DNA from: CAVVZJ01 sp963752755
GTDB lineage: Bacteria > Planctomycetota > Planctomycetia > Isosphaerales > Isosphaeraceae
Length of the DNA stretch: 64,000 nucleotides
Direction of reading: 5' to 3'
NCBI GenBank assembly: GCA_963752755.1
Contig: CAVVZJ010000011.1
Location: 620,001 to 684,000, forward strand
Both the position numbers and the translations under genes were made by a program. A model generated the notes under the pieces. That model was not told the origin of the DNA. It saw only the letters and a list, made by a program, of their open reading frames with translations, and did not search any database. Below, piece after piece: positions 17,825-25,920 of this stretch. Each line of letters opens with the position of its first letter. Position 1 is the stretch's first letter.

Positions 17825-19195
17825 CTAGCCGCCGGAGGAGCCCGGGGTGGCGGGAGGCGCGGTTGGCGGCTGGAATCGCGAGGCGAGGAGAAAGCCATAG
17901 CCGCGGATGAGCGGCGTGAGCAGACCGCTCAGAACGAAACCGAGTGCGGCCAGAAGCGGTGGAAGAATCATCGTCTGCAAGATGCCCCAGAACCGCTCGG
18001 ACCCGCGGCGCCTCGCCGTCTCTTCGGTCCGTTGCTCGAGATCCCGGCGTGCGCGGCCCTGAGCGATGGCGTTCTCGACGAGACTACGGATTTCCGCCCG
18101 GTTCGCGGCCGGCAGCTCGTCACCCTCAACGGTAGCGCCATCGAGCTTCATCAGGCCGCGATAGTTGCTCTCGGCCGCCTCACGAAGCTCGCCGATGAGC
18201 TGGGCCGGGGTCTCTTGCGTCGATTCGGCGTCGAGATATCGGGCGACCAACCGGTCGGAAATCTCGGCCGTGGCCATCGGGCTAGGCAGGTAGGGGAGCT
18301 TCGGGTTTTTCGGTGCCTCACCGAAGAACCTGGGTATGAGACCGGCAGCGAGTTCCTCGATCCGTGCGGTGGTCTTGACAGAGACCGGCTCCCTGGCGGC
18401 TGTCGTGGCGATGGCACCGAGCGCCTTCACCTTCTGATCCGGGTCACGAATCTCGGTCGCGATCGCCAGGGCCTTCGCCAGCGTAGCATCGTCGACCGGT
18501 TCGGTGTCGGTCAGCGCGGATGGGGAGACGGCTGGGGTGGGAGGAACGGACGTTGAATCGGGATCGTCCTGTGACTCGTCAGAGCCCATTGCCGGTTGGC
18601 AAGCGGGCGGCGAGGGGAGTGTGTCAGCCGGCTCGACGTCGGAGGGTACGCCGGGGGCGGGCGGAGCCTCGAACATCGCAGGCGGAGCCGCCTGCGCCGC
18701 GGGAATCCGGCCCACGGACTCGGGAGGCAGGACGTACTGGTCGGTGGTCACCGCGACCGCCTCGGCGGTCTTCTGCCCGAGCAGGACACGCACCACCTCC
18801 AGCCGGAGTTGGTCCTTCAACGGCTGCGACGGGATCGTGTCGATGAAGCGGATCGCGCCTTCGACATCCCCACTCTTCAGCCTGGCGGCCACGATCCGGG
18901 CCACGAGCTCTTGGGCGGCCACGATCGGGCTGCTGTAAAAGGCGGCGGGGTTAACCTTGGCGGGGGCCCTGGGTGGAATACCGGAGAACTGGTTCAAAAA
19001 CTGGTTCAAAGGAGGGAATCCAGAACGACCGGTGCCATTATCACCGCCTGGACTGGTCGCCGAACCCCTCTCGCCCGGATTCACCTTCAGGAGGGCTCCG
19101 ACGAGGAGGAACCCCCCGAGGATCAGGCCGCACAAGGCGCCGACCAGGGCGCCGACCAGGCTGAACTTTGAATGCACTTGCATGTCTGTTACCAC
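17825..19195 (-). CDS. Membrane-anchored protein of unknown function
   Basis: 456 residues. A helix at about 10-36 (FSLVGALVGALCGLILGGFL) is followed by a long Pro/Ala/Glu-rich region (about 160-235) between two helical segments. The second, about 240-380, holds repeated Ala/Glu helices such as ATLAKALAIATEIRDPDQKV. A C-terminal hydrophobic pair lies near 405-440. It resembles a scaffold with TPR-like helices. No family recognised. It diverges from groEL1. Confidence 0.6.
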   Translation of the reverse strand: MVTDMQVHSKFSLVGALVGALCGLILGGFLLVGALLKVNPGERGSATSPGGDNGTGRSGFPPLNQFLNQFSGIPPRAPAKVNPAAFYSSPIVAAQELVARIVAARLKSGDVEGAIRFIDTIPSQPLKDQLRLEVVRVLLGQKTAEAVAVTTDQYVLPPESVGRIPAAQAAPPAMFEAPPAPGVPSDVEPADTLPSPPACQPAMGSDESQDDPDSTSVPPTPAVSPSALTDTEPVDDATLAKALAIATEIRDPDQKVKALGAIATTAAREPVSVKTTARIEELAAGLIPRFFGEAPKNPKLPYLPSPMATAEISDRLVARYLDAESTQETPAQLIGELREAAESNYRGLMKLDGATVEGDELPAANRAEIRSLVENAIAQGRARRDLEQRTEETARRRGSERFWGILQTMILPPLLAALGFVLSGLLTPLIRGYGFLLASRFQPPTAPPATPGSSGG

Positions 19196-19515
19196 AATCG
19201 CTTCTCCGAGAGTGAAGGTCGGAGCGGATGAGGTTAATGGCAGGTGGGGACGCCCTCAAGACTCCAGCCCCAACCGGAACGTCGCCAACCTGGCAGGCTT
19301 CCGGGATTCTCTGCCAAAGTGGCAGCCATCCTCGTCCGCACTAGAACGTAGACGCAGAACACAAACTATTTTTCACAAAGGAGTAACGACGATTATTCTG
19401 CTCTCGGTACGCCTCTTGCATGCGACCTCAGCGAACCCGACCCCGGCGGCGCGTCGCGGGACCTTGGCCGGACGTGCGCCGGGCCGTCCGCTCTGCTCAA
19501 GAGGAGACTCCGAAC
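19196..19515 (+). promoter_or_regulatory. Intergenic region upstream of groEL1
   Basis: The 320 bases between the divergent genes become AT-richer near 19355-19400 (ACAAACTATTTTTCACAAAG). This is the likely promoter region of the chaperonin cluster. No CIRCE inverted repeat (TTAGCACTC-N9-GAGTGCTAA), the usual HrcA operator, is visible. Confidence 0.35.
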
Positions 19516-21195
19516 GTGGCGAAGATTCTGGCCTACGACGAGGAGGCACGGCAGAAGCTGTCCAGCGGCGTGACCAAGCTGGCCCGTGCCGTGCGCAGCA
19601 CGCTCGGCCCGCGCGGCCGCAACGTGGTGATCGACAAGGGCTGGGGCAGCCCCAATGTCACCAAGGACGGCGTGACCGTGGCCGAGGATATCGAGCTGAC
19701 CGACCCGTATGAAAACATGGGTGCGCAGCTCGTCAAGGAGGCCGCCAGCAAGACCTCCGATGCCGCCGGTGACGGCACGACCACAGCGACCGTGCTTGCC
19801 GAGGCGATTTTCAAGGAAGGGCTCAAGGCTTTGGCCGCCGGTGCCGACGCCATGGCGTTGAAGCGGGGGATCGACAAGGCGGTGGATGCCGTCGTCGCCA
19901 ACGTCAAGTCCCAGGCCAAGGCCATCTCCGACAAGGAGATCGTCGAGGTCGCGACGATCGCCGCCAACAACGACCGGACCGTCGGTGAGAAGCTGGCCGA
20001 CGCCTTCCAGCGCGTCGGCAAGGACGGCGTGATCACGATCGAGGAGGGCAAGGGCTTCGAGACGACCGTGGACGTGGTCGAGGGGATGCAGTTTGACCGC
20101 GGCTACCTCTCGGCCCACTTCGTGACCGACCCCGACCGCATGGAGGTCGTGCTCGACGACCCATTCGTGTTGATCTATGAGGAGAAGATCAGCACGCCGC
20201 GCGTCTTGATCCCACTGCTGGAGCAGGTGGCGAGGGCGAACAAGCCGCTGGTGGTGATCGCCGAGGACATTGAGGGTGAGGCCCTGGCGACGCTGGTCGT
20301 CAACAAGCTCCGCGGTATCCTTCAGGTCGCCGCCGTGAAGGCGCCGGGTTACGGCGACCGCCGCAAGGCCATGCTCGGCGATATCGCCGTGTTGACCGGC
20401 GGCAAGGCGATCTTCAAGGACCTGGGCCTTGAGCTGGAGAACGTGCCGCTGACCGACCTGGGTCGCTGCAAACGGATCGTCATCACCAGCGAGAACACGA
20501 CCATCATCGACGGCGCCGGTACGGCCGATGAGATCAAGGGTCGCACCGAGCTGATCCGTCGCGAGATCACGCAGACGGACAGCGAGTACGACACGGAGAA
20601 GCTCCAGGAACGGCTGGCGAAGCTCGCCGGGGGCGTCGCCGAGATCAGCGTCGGTGCCGCAACCGAGACCGAGATGAAGGAGCGCAAGGCGCTCGTCGAA
20701 GACGCGTTGCACGCCACCCGCGCCGCGATCGAGGAGGGAATCGTCCCCGGCGGTGGCACCGCCTTGATCCGTGCCACCACCGCCTTGAAGGATGACCTCG
20801 GCCTGAAGGGCGACGAGTCGATGGGCGTCGCGATCGTCCGTCGCGCCCTGGAACAACCCGCCCGCTACATCGCCGAGAATGCCGGTCTCGACGGCGCCGT
20901 GATCGTCAACAAGATCGCCAAGTCGTCTGACGCGAACTATGGCTACAACGCCGACTCCGGCGAGTGGGGCGACATGATCAGCTTCGGCGTGATCGACCCG
21001 GCCAAGGTCACGCGATCTGCCCTCCAGAACGCCGCCAGCGTCGCCGGACTCCTCCTGACGACCGAGGCCATCGTCGTCGAGAAGAAGGAAAAGAAGAAGG
21101 CCGGCGGCGACCACCACGATGACCACCACGGTGGCATGGGTGGCATGGGCGGAATGGGTGGCATGGGCGGAATGGGTGGCATGGGGATGATGTGA
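19516..21195 (+). CDS. groEL: Chaperonin GroEL, copy 1 (GGM-tailed)
   Basis: 559 residues from a GTG at 19516 with GAGGAG ten bases upstream. The 32 in-frame codons before it are atypical of GroEL. Motifs are STLGPRGRNVVIDKGWG, DGTTTATVLAEAIF (ATP site), AVKAPGYGDRRKAMLGDIAV and EEGIVPGGGTALIRA. The C-terminus is a run of GGM repeats ending GMGMM, the flexible cavity tail of typical GroEL. It folds proteins with GroES, encoded 143 bases downstream. An unusual His-rich stretch DHHDDHHG precedes the tail. Confidence 0.97.
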   Translation: MAKILAYDEEARQKLSSGVTKLARAVRSTLGPRGRNVVIDKGWGSPNVTKDGVTVAEDIELTDPYENMGAQLVKEAASKTSDAAGDGTTTATVLAEAIFKEGLKALAAGADAMALKRGIDKAVDAVVANVKSQAKAISDKEIVEVATIAANNDRTVGEKLADAFQRVGKDGVITIEEGKGFETTVDVVEGMQFDRGYLSAHFVTDPDRMEVVLDDPFVLIYEEKISTPRVLIPLLEQVARANKPLVVIAEDIEGEALATLVVNKLRGILQVAAVKAPGYGDRRKAMLGDIAVLTGGKAIFKDLGLELENVPLTDLGRCKRIVITSENTTIIDGAGTADEIKGRTELIRREITQTDSEYDTEKLQERLAKLAGGVAEISVGAATETEMKERKALVEDALHATRAAIEEGIVPGGGTALIRATTALKDDLGLKGDESMGVAIVRRALEQPARYIAENAGLDGAVIVNKIAKSSDANYGYNADSGEWGDMISFGVIDPAKVTRSALQNAASVAGLLLTTEAIVVEKKEKKKAGGDHHDDHHGGMGGMGGMGGMGGMGGMGMM

Positions 21196-21203
21196 TCGAG
21201 GTT

Positions 21204-21252
21204 GGTCGATGGTCAATTCAATATGAGTTTCGAGCGCTTCCTCGACCATCGA
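21204..21252 (+). repeat. Inverted repeat between groEL1 and groES
   Basis: TCGATGGTC (21206-21214) pairs with GACCATCGA (21244-21252) around an AT-richer 29-base loop, placed 9 bases after the groEL1 stop. The same GGTCGAT word recurs as a tandem array before groEL2. It could be a processing or attenuation hairpin within the operon. Confidence 0.5.
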
Positions 21253-21338
21253 TCCTCCTTGCCGACCGTGACACCGACGAGAACACGCATCTGATCCGGA
21301 CCAACAATCACAGATCCAATCGATAAGGAACCTGACCG

Positions 21339-21635
21339 ATGGCCCTGAAGGTTCGTCCGCTCGAAGACCGCGTCGTGATCCAGCAGATTGAGGCCGAGGA
21401 GAAGACGGCCGGTGGCATCGTGCTGCCGGACACCGCCAAGGAGAAGCCCCAGCGCGGCCGCGTTCTGGCGGTCGGCCCGGGCAAGCTCCTGGACAGCGGC
21501 TCCCGCGCTGAGATTGCCCTGAAGGAAGGCGACGAGGTTCTCTTCGGCAAGTATTCCGGCACCGACATCAAGGTGGAAGGCGAGGAGATCAAGATCCTCC
21601 GCGAGTCCGACATCCTGGCGAAGATCGTCAAGTGA
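21339..21635 (+). CDS. groES: Co-chaperonin GroES
   Basis: 98 residues, the usual length. LKVRPLEDRVVIQQIEAEEK is followed by the mobile loop TAGGIVLPDTAKEKPQRG, VLAVGPGKLLDSG and EVLFGKYSGTDIKVEGEEI. It caps the GroEL ring in the cytoplasm. It lies between two groEL genes on the same strand with short gaps. Confidence 0.97.
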   Translation: MALKVRPLEDRVVIQQIEAEEKTAGGIVLPDTAKEKPQRGRVLAVGPGKLLDSGSRAEIALKEGDEVLFGKYSGTDIKVEGEEIKILRESDILAKIVK

Positions 21636-21654
21636 CCCCAAAGACATGAGGTAT

Positions 21655-21675
21655 GGTCGATGGTCGATGGTCGAT
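21655..21675 (+). repeat. Three tandem copies of GGTCGAT before groEL2
   Basis: GGTCGAT occurs three times without spacing, and CGACCATCG at 21692-21700 can pair with the GGTCGAT copies. A second ATGGACCAT element follows. The region lies in the 101-base gap between groES and groEL2 and could form alternative hairpins. Confidence 0.55.
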
Positions 21676-21736
21676 CCGGCGAAGTTCCGCCTCGACCATC
21701 GGCCATCATCGATGGACCATCCTCGGGAGGATTTCC

Positions 21737-23365
21737 GTGCCCAAACAACTGCTCTTCTCCGATTCCGCCCGCCGGAAGATGCTCGAGGGGATCGACACGC
21801 TGGCCGAGGCCGTCGGCACGACGCTCGGCCCAACGGGTCGAAACGTCATCATCAGCAAGTCCTTCGGCGGCCCGACTGTCACGAAGGATGGCGTGACCGT
21901 TTCGAAGGAGGTCGAGCTGCCCGACCCGTTCGAGAACATGGGCGCCAAGCTCGTCAACGTGGTCGCCTCGAAGACCAGCGACACGGCCGGCGACGGTACG
22001 ACCACGGCGACGATCCTGGCCCGTGCGATCTTCCGCGAGGGCTTGCGGTCGATCTCCTCGGGCGCGAACCCGATGGCCGTCCGCCGCGGGATCGAGAAGG
22101 CCGTCGAGGCGGCGGTCAGCGAGCTGCATGAGAAGCTCAGCCGGCCGGTCGAGCGCAAGGAGGAGATCGCCCAGGTCGGCGCCATTTCCGCCAACAACGA
22201 CCCGCAGATCGGCCAGATGCTTGCCGACGCCGTGGAGCGCGTGGGCCGTGACGGCGTGATCACCGTGGAGGAGGGCAAGACCTCCGATACGACCCTCGAA
22301 TTTGTCGAGGGGATGCAGTTCGACAAGGGGTATCTGAGCCCCTACTTCGTCACCAGCCCCCAGACGATGGAGGCCGTCCTCGACGACGCCTTGATTCTTC
22401 TTCATGAAAAGAAGATCAGCAACCTTCGCGAGATGATTCCACTTCTGGAGAAGGTCGCCGGCTCGGGTCGGCCGCTGCTGATCATCGCGGAGGACGTCGA
22501 GGGCGAGGCGCTGGCGGCCCTGGTCGTGAACAAGCTCCGCGGTGTTCTGAACATTTGTGCCGTAAAGGCGCCGGGCTTCGGTGATCGTCGCAAGGCCATG
22601 CTTCAGGACATGGCGATTCTCACCGGTGGCACGGTCGTTAGCGAGGACCTCGGCCTGAAGCTGGAGAACCTCGCGATCGCCCAGCTCGGTCAGGCCAAGC
22701 AGATCAAGGTGAACAAGGACAGCACGACAGTCATCCAGGGTGCCGGCAAGCGAGCCGACATCCAGAAGCGGATCGACCAGCTCCGCCGTCAGATCGAGGA
22801 GACCGAGAGCGAGTACGACAAGGAGAAGTTCCAGGAGCGTCTGGCGAAGATCTCGGGCGGCGTTGCGGTGATCTCGGTCGGTGCGCCGACCGAGGCCGAC
22901 ATGAAGCAAAAGAAGGCCCGCATCGAGGACGCCCTGCACGCCACCCGCGCCGCGGCCGAGGAAGGGATCGTCCCCGGCGGTGGCACGGCCTTGCTCCGTT
23001 GCATTCCGGCCGTCGAGGCTACGCACAAGGGTCTCTCGGGTGACGAGGCCGTCGGTGCCTCGATCGTCCTGCGGGCCCTGGAGGAGCCCGTCCGCCTGAT
23101 CGCCGAGAACAGTGGCTATGACGGCGCGGTCGTCGCCGAGGAGGTCAAGACTCGCGGCGGCTCGAACGGTTTCAACGCCAACAACGGCGAGTACGTCGAT
23201 ATGTTCCAGGCCGGGATCGTGGACCCGACGAAGGTCACTCGTTCGGCCCTCCAGAACGCCGCCTCCATCGCGGCCCTCATGCTGACGACTGAGGCCATGA
23301 TCACCAACCTTGCCGAGGAGGAGGAGGGCAAGAAGCCCCCGCGGATCGAAGGCGCGGTGCGCTGA
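21737..23365 (+). CDS. groEL2: Chaperonin GroEL, copy 2 (no GGM tail)
   Basis: 542 residues from a GTG at 21737 with GGGAGG at 21725-21730. Motifs include TTLGPTGRNVIISKSFGGP, DGTTTATILARAIF, AVKAPGFGDRRKAMLQDMAI and EEGIVPGGGTALLRC. The tail ends acidic then basic (LAEEEEGKKPPRIEGAVR) with no GGM repeats, unlike copy 1. Such second copies are known in planctomycetes and may have a changed client range. A 15-bp hairpin lies 64 bases after the stop. Confidence 0.96.
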   Translation: MPKQLLFSDSARRKMLEGIDTLAEAVGTTLGPTGRNVIISKSFGGPTVTKDGVTVSKEVELPDPFENMGAKLVNVVASKTSDTAGDGTTTATILARAIFREGLRSISSGANPMAVRRGIEKAVEAAVSELHEKLSRPVERKEEIAQVGAISANNDPQIGQMLADAVERVGRDGVITVEEGKTSDTTLEFVEGMQFDKGYLSPYFVTSPQTMEAVLDDALILLHEKKISNLREMIPLLEKVAGSGRPLLIIAEDVEGEALAALVVNKLRGVLNICAVKAPGFGDRRKAMLQDMAILTGGTVVSEDLGLKLENLAIAQLGQAKQIKVNKDSTTVIQGAGKRADIQKRIDQLRRQIEETESEYDKEKFQERLAKISGGVAVISVGAPTEADMKQKKARIEDALHATRAAAEEGIVPGGGTALLRCIPAVEATHKGLSGDEAVGASIVLRALEEPVRLIAENSGYDGAVVAEEVKTRGGSNGFNANNGEYVDMFQAGIVDPTKVTRSALQNAASIAALMLTTEAMITNLAEEEEGKKPPRIEGAVR

Positions 23366-23429
23366 GATCCGGACTCCGTAAGACGCACCAGGGCGGTTGG
23401 ATGTCGCCCCGGGTGTTGCCGAATACAGA

Positions 23430-23472
23430 GACAACGGGCCGGGCGACCATCAAGGTTGCCCGGCCCGTTGTC
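23430..23472 (+). terminator. Terminator-like hairpin after groEL2
   Basis: A perfect 15-bp stem (GACAACGGGCCGGGC with GCCCGGCCCGTTGTC) closes a 13-base loop with an inner ACC/GGT pair. There is no U-tract, only TCGATTCG, so termination may rely on the strong stem or on Rho. Confidence 0.65.
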
Positions 23473-23603
23473 GATTCGCGACCGATCGCACCCAGCGCTC
23501 AAGATCGCGTCGGAGTTCGTGAGTGCTTTGCTGGGTTGGTTGGGTTAACCTGATACGCGGTGTGAGGAATGTGGTTCGCTCCGAATTCAAGGGAGGGCCC
23601 ACG

Positions 23604-24344
23604 ATGGCCTCTGAAGCGTGGCCGATGAATCCGTATGAGGCACCGAAAGCCGATCTGTTGGAACAAGCGGAAGGTTTGGGTGAGTCAGGTTTCCGGAGCT
23701 TCCGACGTGATCCCTCACGATTAACCGCGACGTTGAAGGCCTTCCTCTGGACGTCGATGATCGTGCATTTGCTCTGCTCGGTATCCGCCTGGATGAGCTA
23801 CACCCTGCTGACTGGCGGCTCGTTCACCGAGCCCGAGGTTGATGCCATGAACACCAGGGAGAGCGTGCTGAACCTGCTCCAGATGGGGGTGGTCTTCACC
23901 ACGGCGTTCATCTTTCTGAAGTGGATTTACCGGGCCAACCTGAACGCTCGTGGGTTTAACGCGGAGGACATGGAGATCAGCCCGGGCTGGGCAATCGGCT
24001 ATTACTTCGTGCCGTTCGTCTGCCTCTGGAAGCCGTACCAGTCGATGAAGGAGATCTGGCAGGTCAGCTCGTATCCTCCCGGCTGGCGCAAGGAGCCCGG
24101 TTCAGGCGTGCTGACAGCCTGGTGGACGTTGTGGCTTATTTCCAGCGTGATGGGTCAGGCCGTCTTCCACCTCGCGAGCACAGCGAAGACGCTCGAAGAC
24201 TACGTCAGCTTGACACGAGTGGAGATGGCTGCTGAGGTCACGTCGGCCGTGCTCTGCCTCGTTGCACTGAGGCTGGTAAGCCGGATCTACGCGATGCAGC
24301 GGACATGGGTGGAAGGATCGGATGCCGAGCTGGGGCCAGCCTGA
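23604..24344 (+). CDS. DUF4328 membrane protein
   Basis: 246 residues from the ATG at 23604 (GGGAGGG at 23591-23597). About five hydrophobic helices. The stretch FLKWIYRANLNARGF, then SPGWAIGYYFVPFVCLWKPY and QSMKEIWQVSS, matches the DUF4328 signature of a W/R-rich loop, PGWAxGYYFVP and xWxPYQxMxEIW. A soluble N-terminus of about 45 residues has the start-proximal motif NPYEAPKAD, common in planctomycete and proteobacterial membrane proteins. Function unknown. Confidence 0.82.
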   Translation: MASEAWPMNPYEAPKADLLEQAEGLGESGFRSFRRDPSRLTATLKAFLWTSMIVHLLCSVSAWMSYTLLTGGSFTEPEVDAMNTRESVLNLLQMGVVFTTAFIFLKWIYRANLNARGFNAEDMEISPGWAIGYYFVPFVCLWKPYQSMKEIWQVSSYPPGWRKEPGSGVLTAWWTLWLISSVMGQAVFHLASTAKTLEDYVSLTRVEMAAEVTSAVLCLVALRLVSRIYAMQRTWVEGSDAELGPA

Positions 24345-24360
24345 ACCCGTCGAGAAAGGA

Positions 24361-24384
24361 GCCGGCCCGACTTTTCGGCCCGGC
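24361..24384. terminator. Possible bidirectional terminator between converging genes
   Basis: GCCGGCCCG-ACTTTT-CGGCCCGGC forms a 5-bp plus 3-bp stem with one C-C mismatch, midway between the DUF4328 stop (24344) and the lpdA stop (24422). There is no classical T-run. Confidence 0.35.
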
Positions 24385-24421
24385 ATCCGGATCGAGTTTC
24401 ACGTTCGCAATCGCGTCGGAA

Positions 24422-25807
24422 TCAGATGTGGACCGACTCGCCGAGACCCTGACCGGCGGCCTCCATGACGGCCTCGGAGTAGGTCGGGTGTGGGTGCATG
24501 GCGTGGAGGATCTCGTCTTCGGTGGCCTCCAGCTTCTTGGCGAGGACCAGCTCCGCAATCAGCTCTGTGGCCTGGGAGCCGATGATGTGGGCGCCGAGAA
24601 GTTCGCCGTACCTGGCGTCGAAGACCAGCTTGACGAAGCCCTCGGTCTCATCCGAGGCCAGGGCGCGGCCGAGGGCCATGAAGGGGAATCGTCCGACGCG
24701 GACCTCGTGGCCCTTCTCGCGGGCGGCCTTCTCCGTCAGGCCGACGCTGGCGACACCGGGATCGGTATAGGTGCAGCCGGGGATCGTCGTGTAATCGACG
24801 GTGCGCCGGGCGTGGCCGGTGAGCCACTCGATGCAGCAGACTGCTTCATGATGAGCGACGTGGGCGAGCCAGGGGGGACCGATGATGTCGCCGACGGCGT
24901 GGAGACCGGGAACGTTGGTCGTAAAGCCTTGCTCGCGATCAACCTTGATGTGGTTCTTCTCGATGGTGACACCGAGCTTCGGGTCAAGAACTTCCTCGAC
25001 GTTGCCGAGGACGCCGATGGCGACGAGCATCGTCTCGGCCTCGATGGTCCTCGCTCCCCTGGGCGTCTCGACCTCAACCGAGACGCTGCGGTCGGTTTTC
25101 GTGACCTTGCCGGTCTTGGATTTGGTGAGAATCTCGATCCCGCGTTTGGAAAGGCTCTTTTCCAGGGCCGCGGAAACTTCCTCATCCTCACCAGGGAGGA
25201 TGCGGTCAAGCAATTCGACGACCGTGACCTTGGTGCCGAGGGCGTTGTAGAAGTAACCGAACTCCAGCCCGATCGGGCCGCCGCCGACGATGAGCATCGT
25301 CTCGGGCCGCTTGGGAAGAATCATCGCCTCCTTGTAGGAGAGGATGGCCTTGCCGTCGTAGTCGGCGCCGGGCAATGGGCGGGGGCGGACGCCGGTGGCG
25401 ATGACGAGGCTCTCGGCGGTGAGCGTCTCGTCGCCGATCTTGACCGAATTCTTGCCGACGACCCGGGCGGTGCCAGCCTTGTGCTGGACCTTATACTTGC
25501 GGAAGAGGCCCTCGATCCCCTTGTTGAGGCGGCCAGCGACATCGCGGCTGCGCTGGATCATCTGGGAGAAGTCCCACGCGGCCTCGCCGCGGAAGCCGAG
25601 GTTTTGGCCGTGGAGCTTGACCAGCTCGACGAGGTGGGCGTTGGTCAAGAGCGCCTTAGTCGGAATGCAGCCCCAGTTCAGGCAGATGCCGCCGAGCTTG
25701 TCGCGTTCGACGCAGAGAACGCGCTTGCCGAGCTGGCCGGCGCGAATGGCTCCGGCATAACCAGCGGGTCCACCGCCGATGACGATGATGTCGAAATCGT
25801 GGGCCAT
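24422..25807 (-). CDS. lpdA: Dihydrolipoyl dehydrogenase (E3)
   Basis: 461 residues from the ATG at 25807 (MAHDFDIIVIGGGPAGYAG). The FAD-binding GGGPAG lies at 11-16, the redox pair Cys42/Cys47 is in GGICLNWGCIPTK, the NAD site is VGGGPIGLEFGYF, a second FAD motif is LHAVGDIIG, and the C-terminal dyad His440/Glu445 is in HPHPTYSEAV. It reoxidises the lipoyl arm of the E2 subunit encoded 113 bases upstream and reduces NAD+. It is the last gene of the pdh cluster. Confidence 0.96.
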   Translation of the reverse strand: MAHDFDIIVIGGGPAGYAGAIRAGQLGKRVLCVERDKLGGICLNWGCIPTKALLTNAHLVELVKLHGQNLGFRGEAAWDFSQMIQRSRDVAGRLNKGIEGLFRKYKVQHKAGTARVVGKNSVKIGDETLTAESLVIATGVRPRPLPGADYDGKAILSYKEAMILPKRPETMLIVGGGPIGLEFGYFYNALGTKVTVVELLDRILPGEDEEVSAALEKSLSKRGIEILTKSKTGKVTKTDRSVSVEVETPRGARTIEAETMLVAIGVLGNVEEVLDPKLGVTIEKNHIKVDREQGFTTNVPGLHAVGDIIGPPWLAHVAHHEAVCCIEWLTGHARRTVDYTTIPGCTYTDPGVASVGLTEKAAREKGHEVRVGRFPFMALGRALASDETEGFVKLVFDARYGELLGAHIIGSQATELIAELVLAKKLEATEDEILHAMHPHPTYSEAVMEAAGQGLGESVHI

Positions 25808-25920
25808 GTTCTTTTCGATCAAGAGGATGTCGATAGAGGACACAGATCGGCACAGATGAGAATTAAATTGACCTGTGCCGATCCGCTTCCTCTGTGGATC
25901 GATCGTGTTTTCTCCGGCGA

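Noticed and set aside
19393..21249. 618-codon open frame on the minus strand across groEL1
   Set aside because: It is the antisense shadow of a certain gene. Its sequence (Asp/His/Gly/Leu/Val-rich, no motif) reflects GC-rich codon use in groEL.
21308..23434. 708-codon minus-strand frame across groES and groEL2
   Set aside because: Antisense shadow, same composition artefact as over groEL1.
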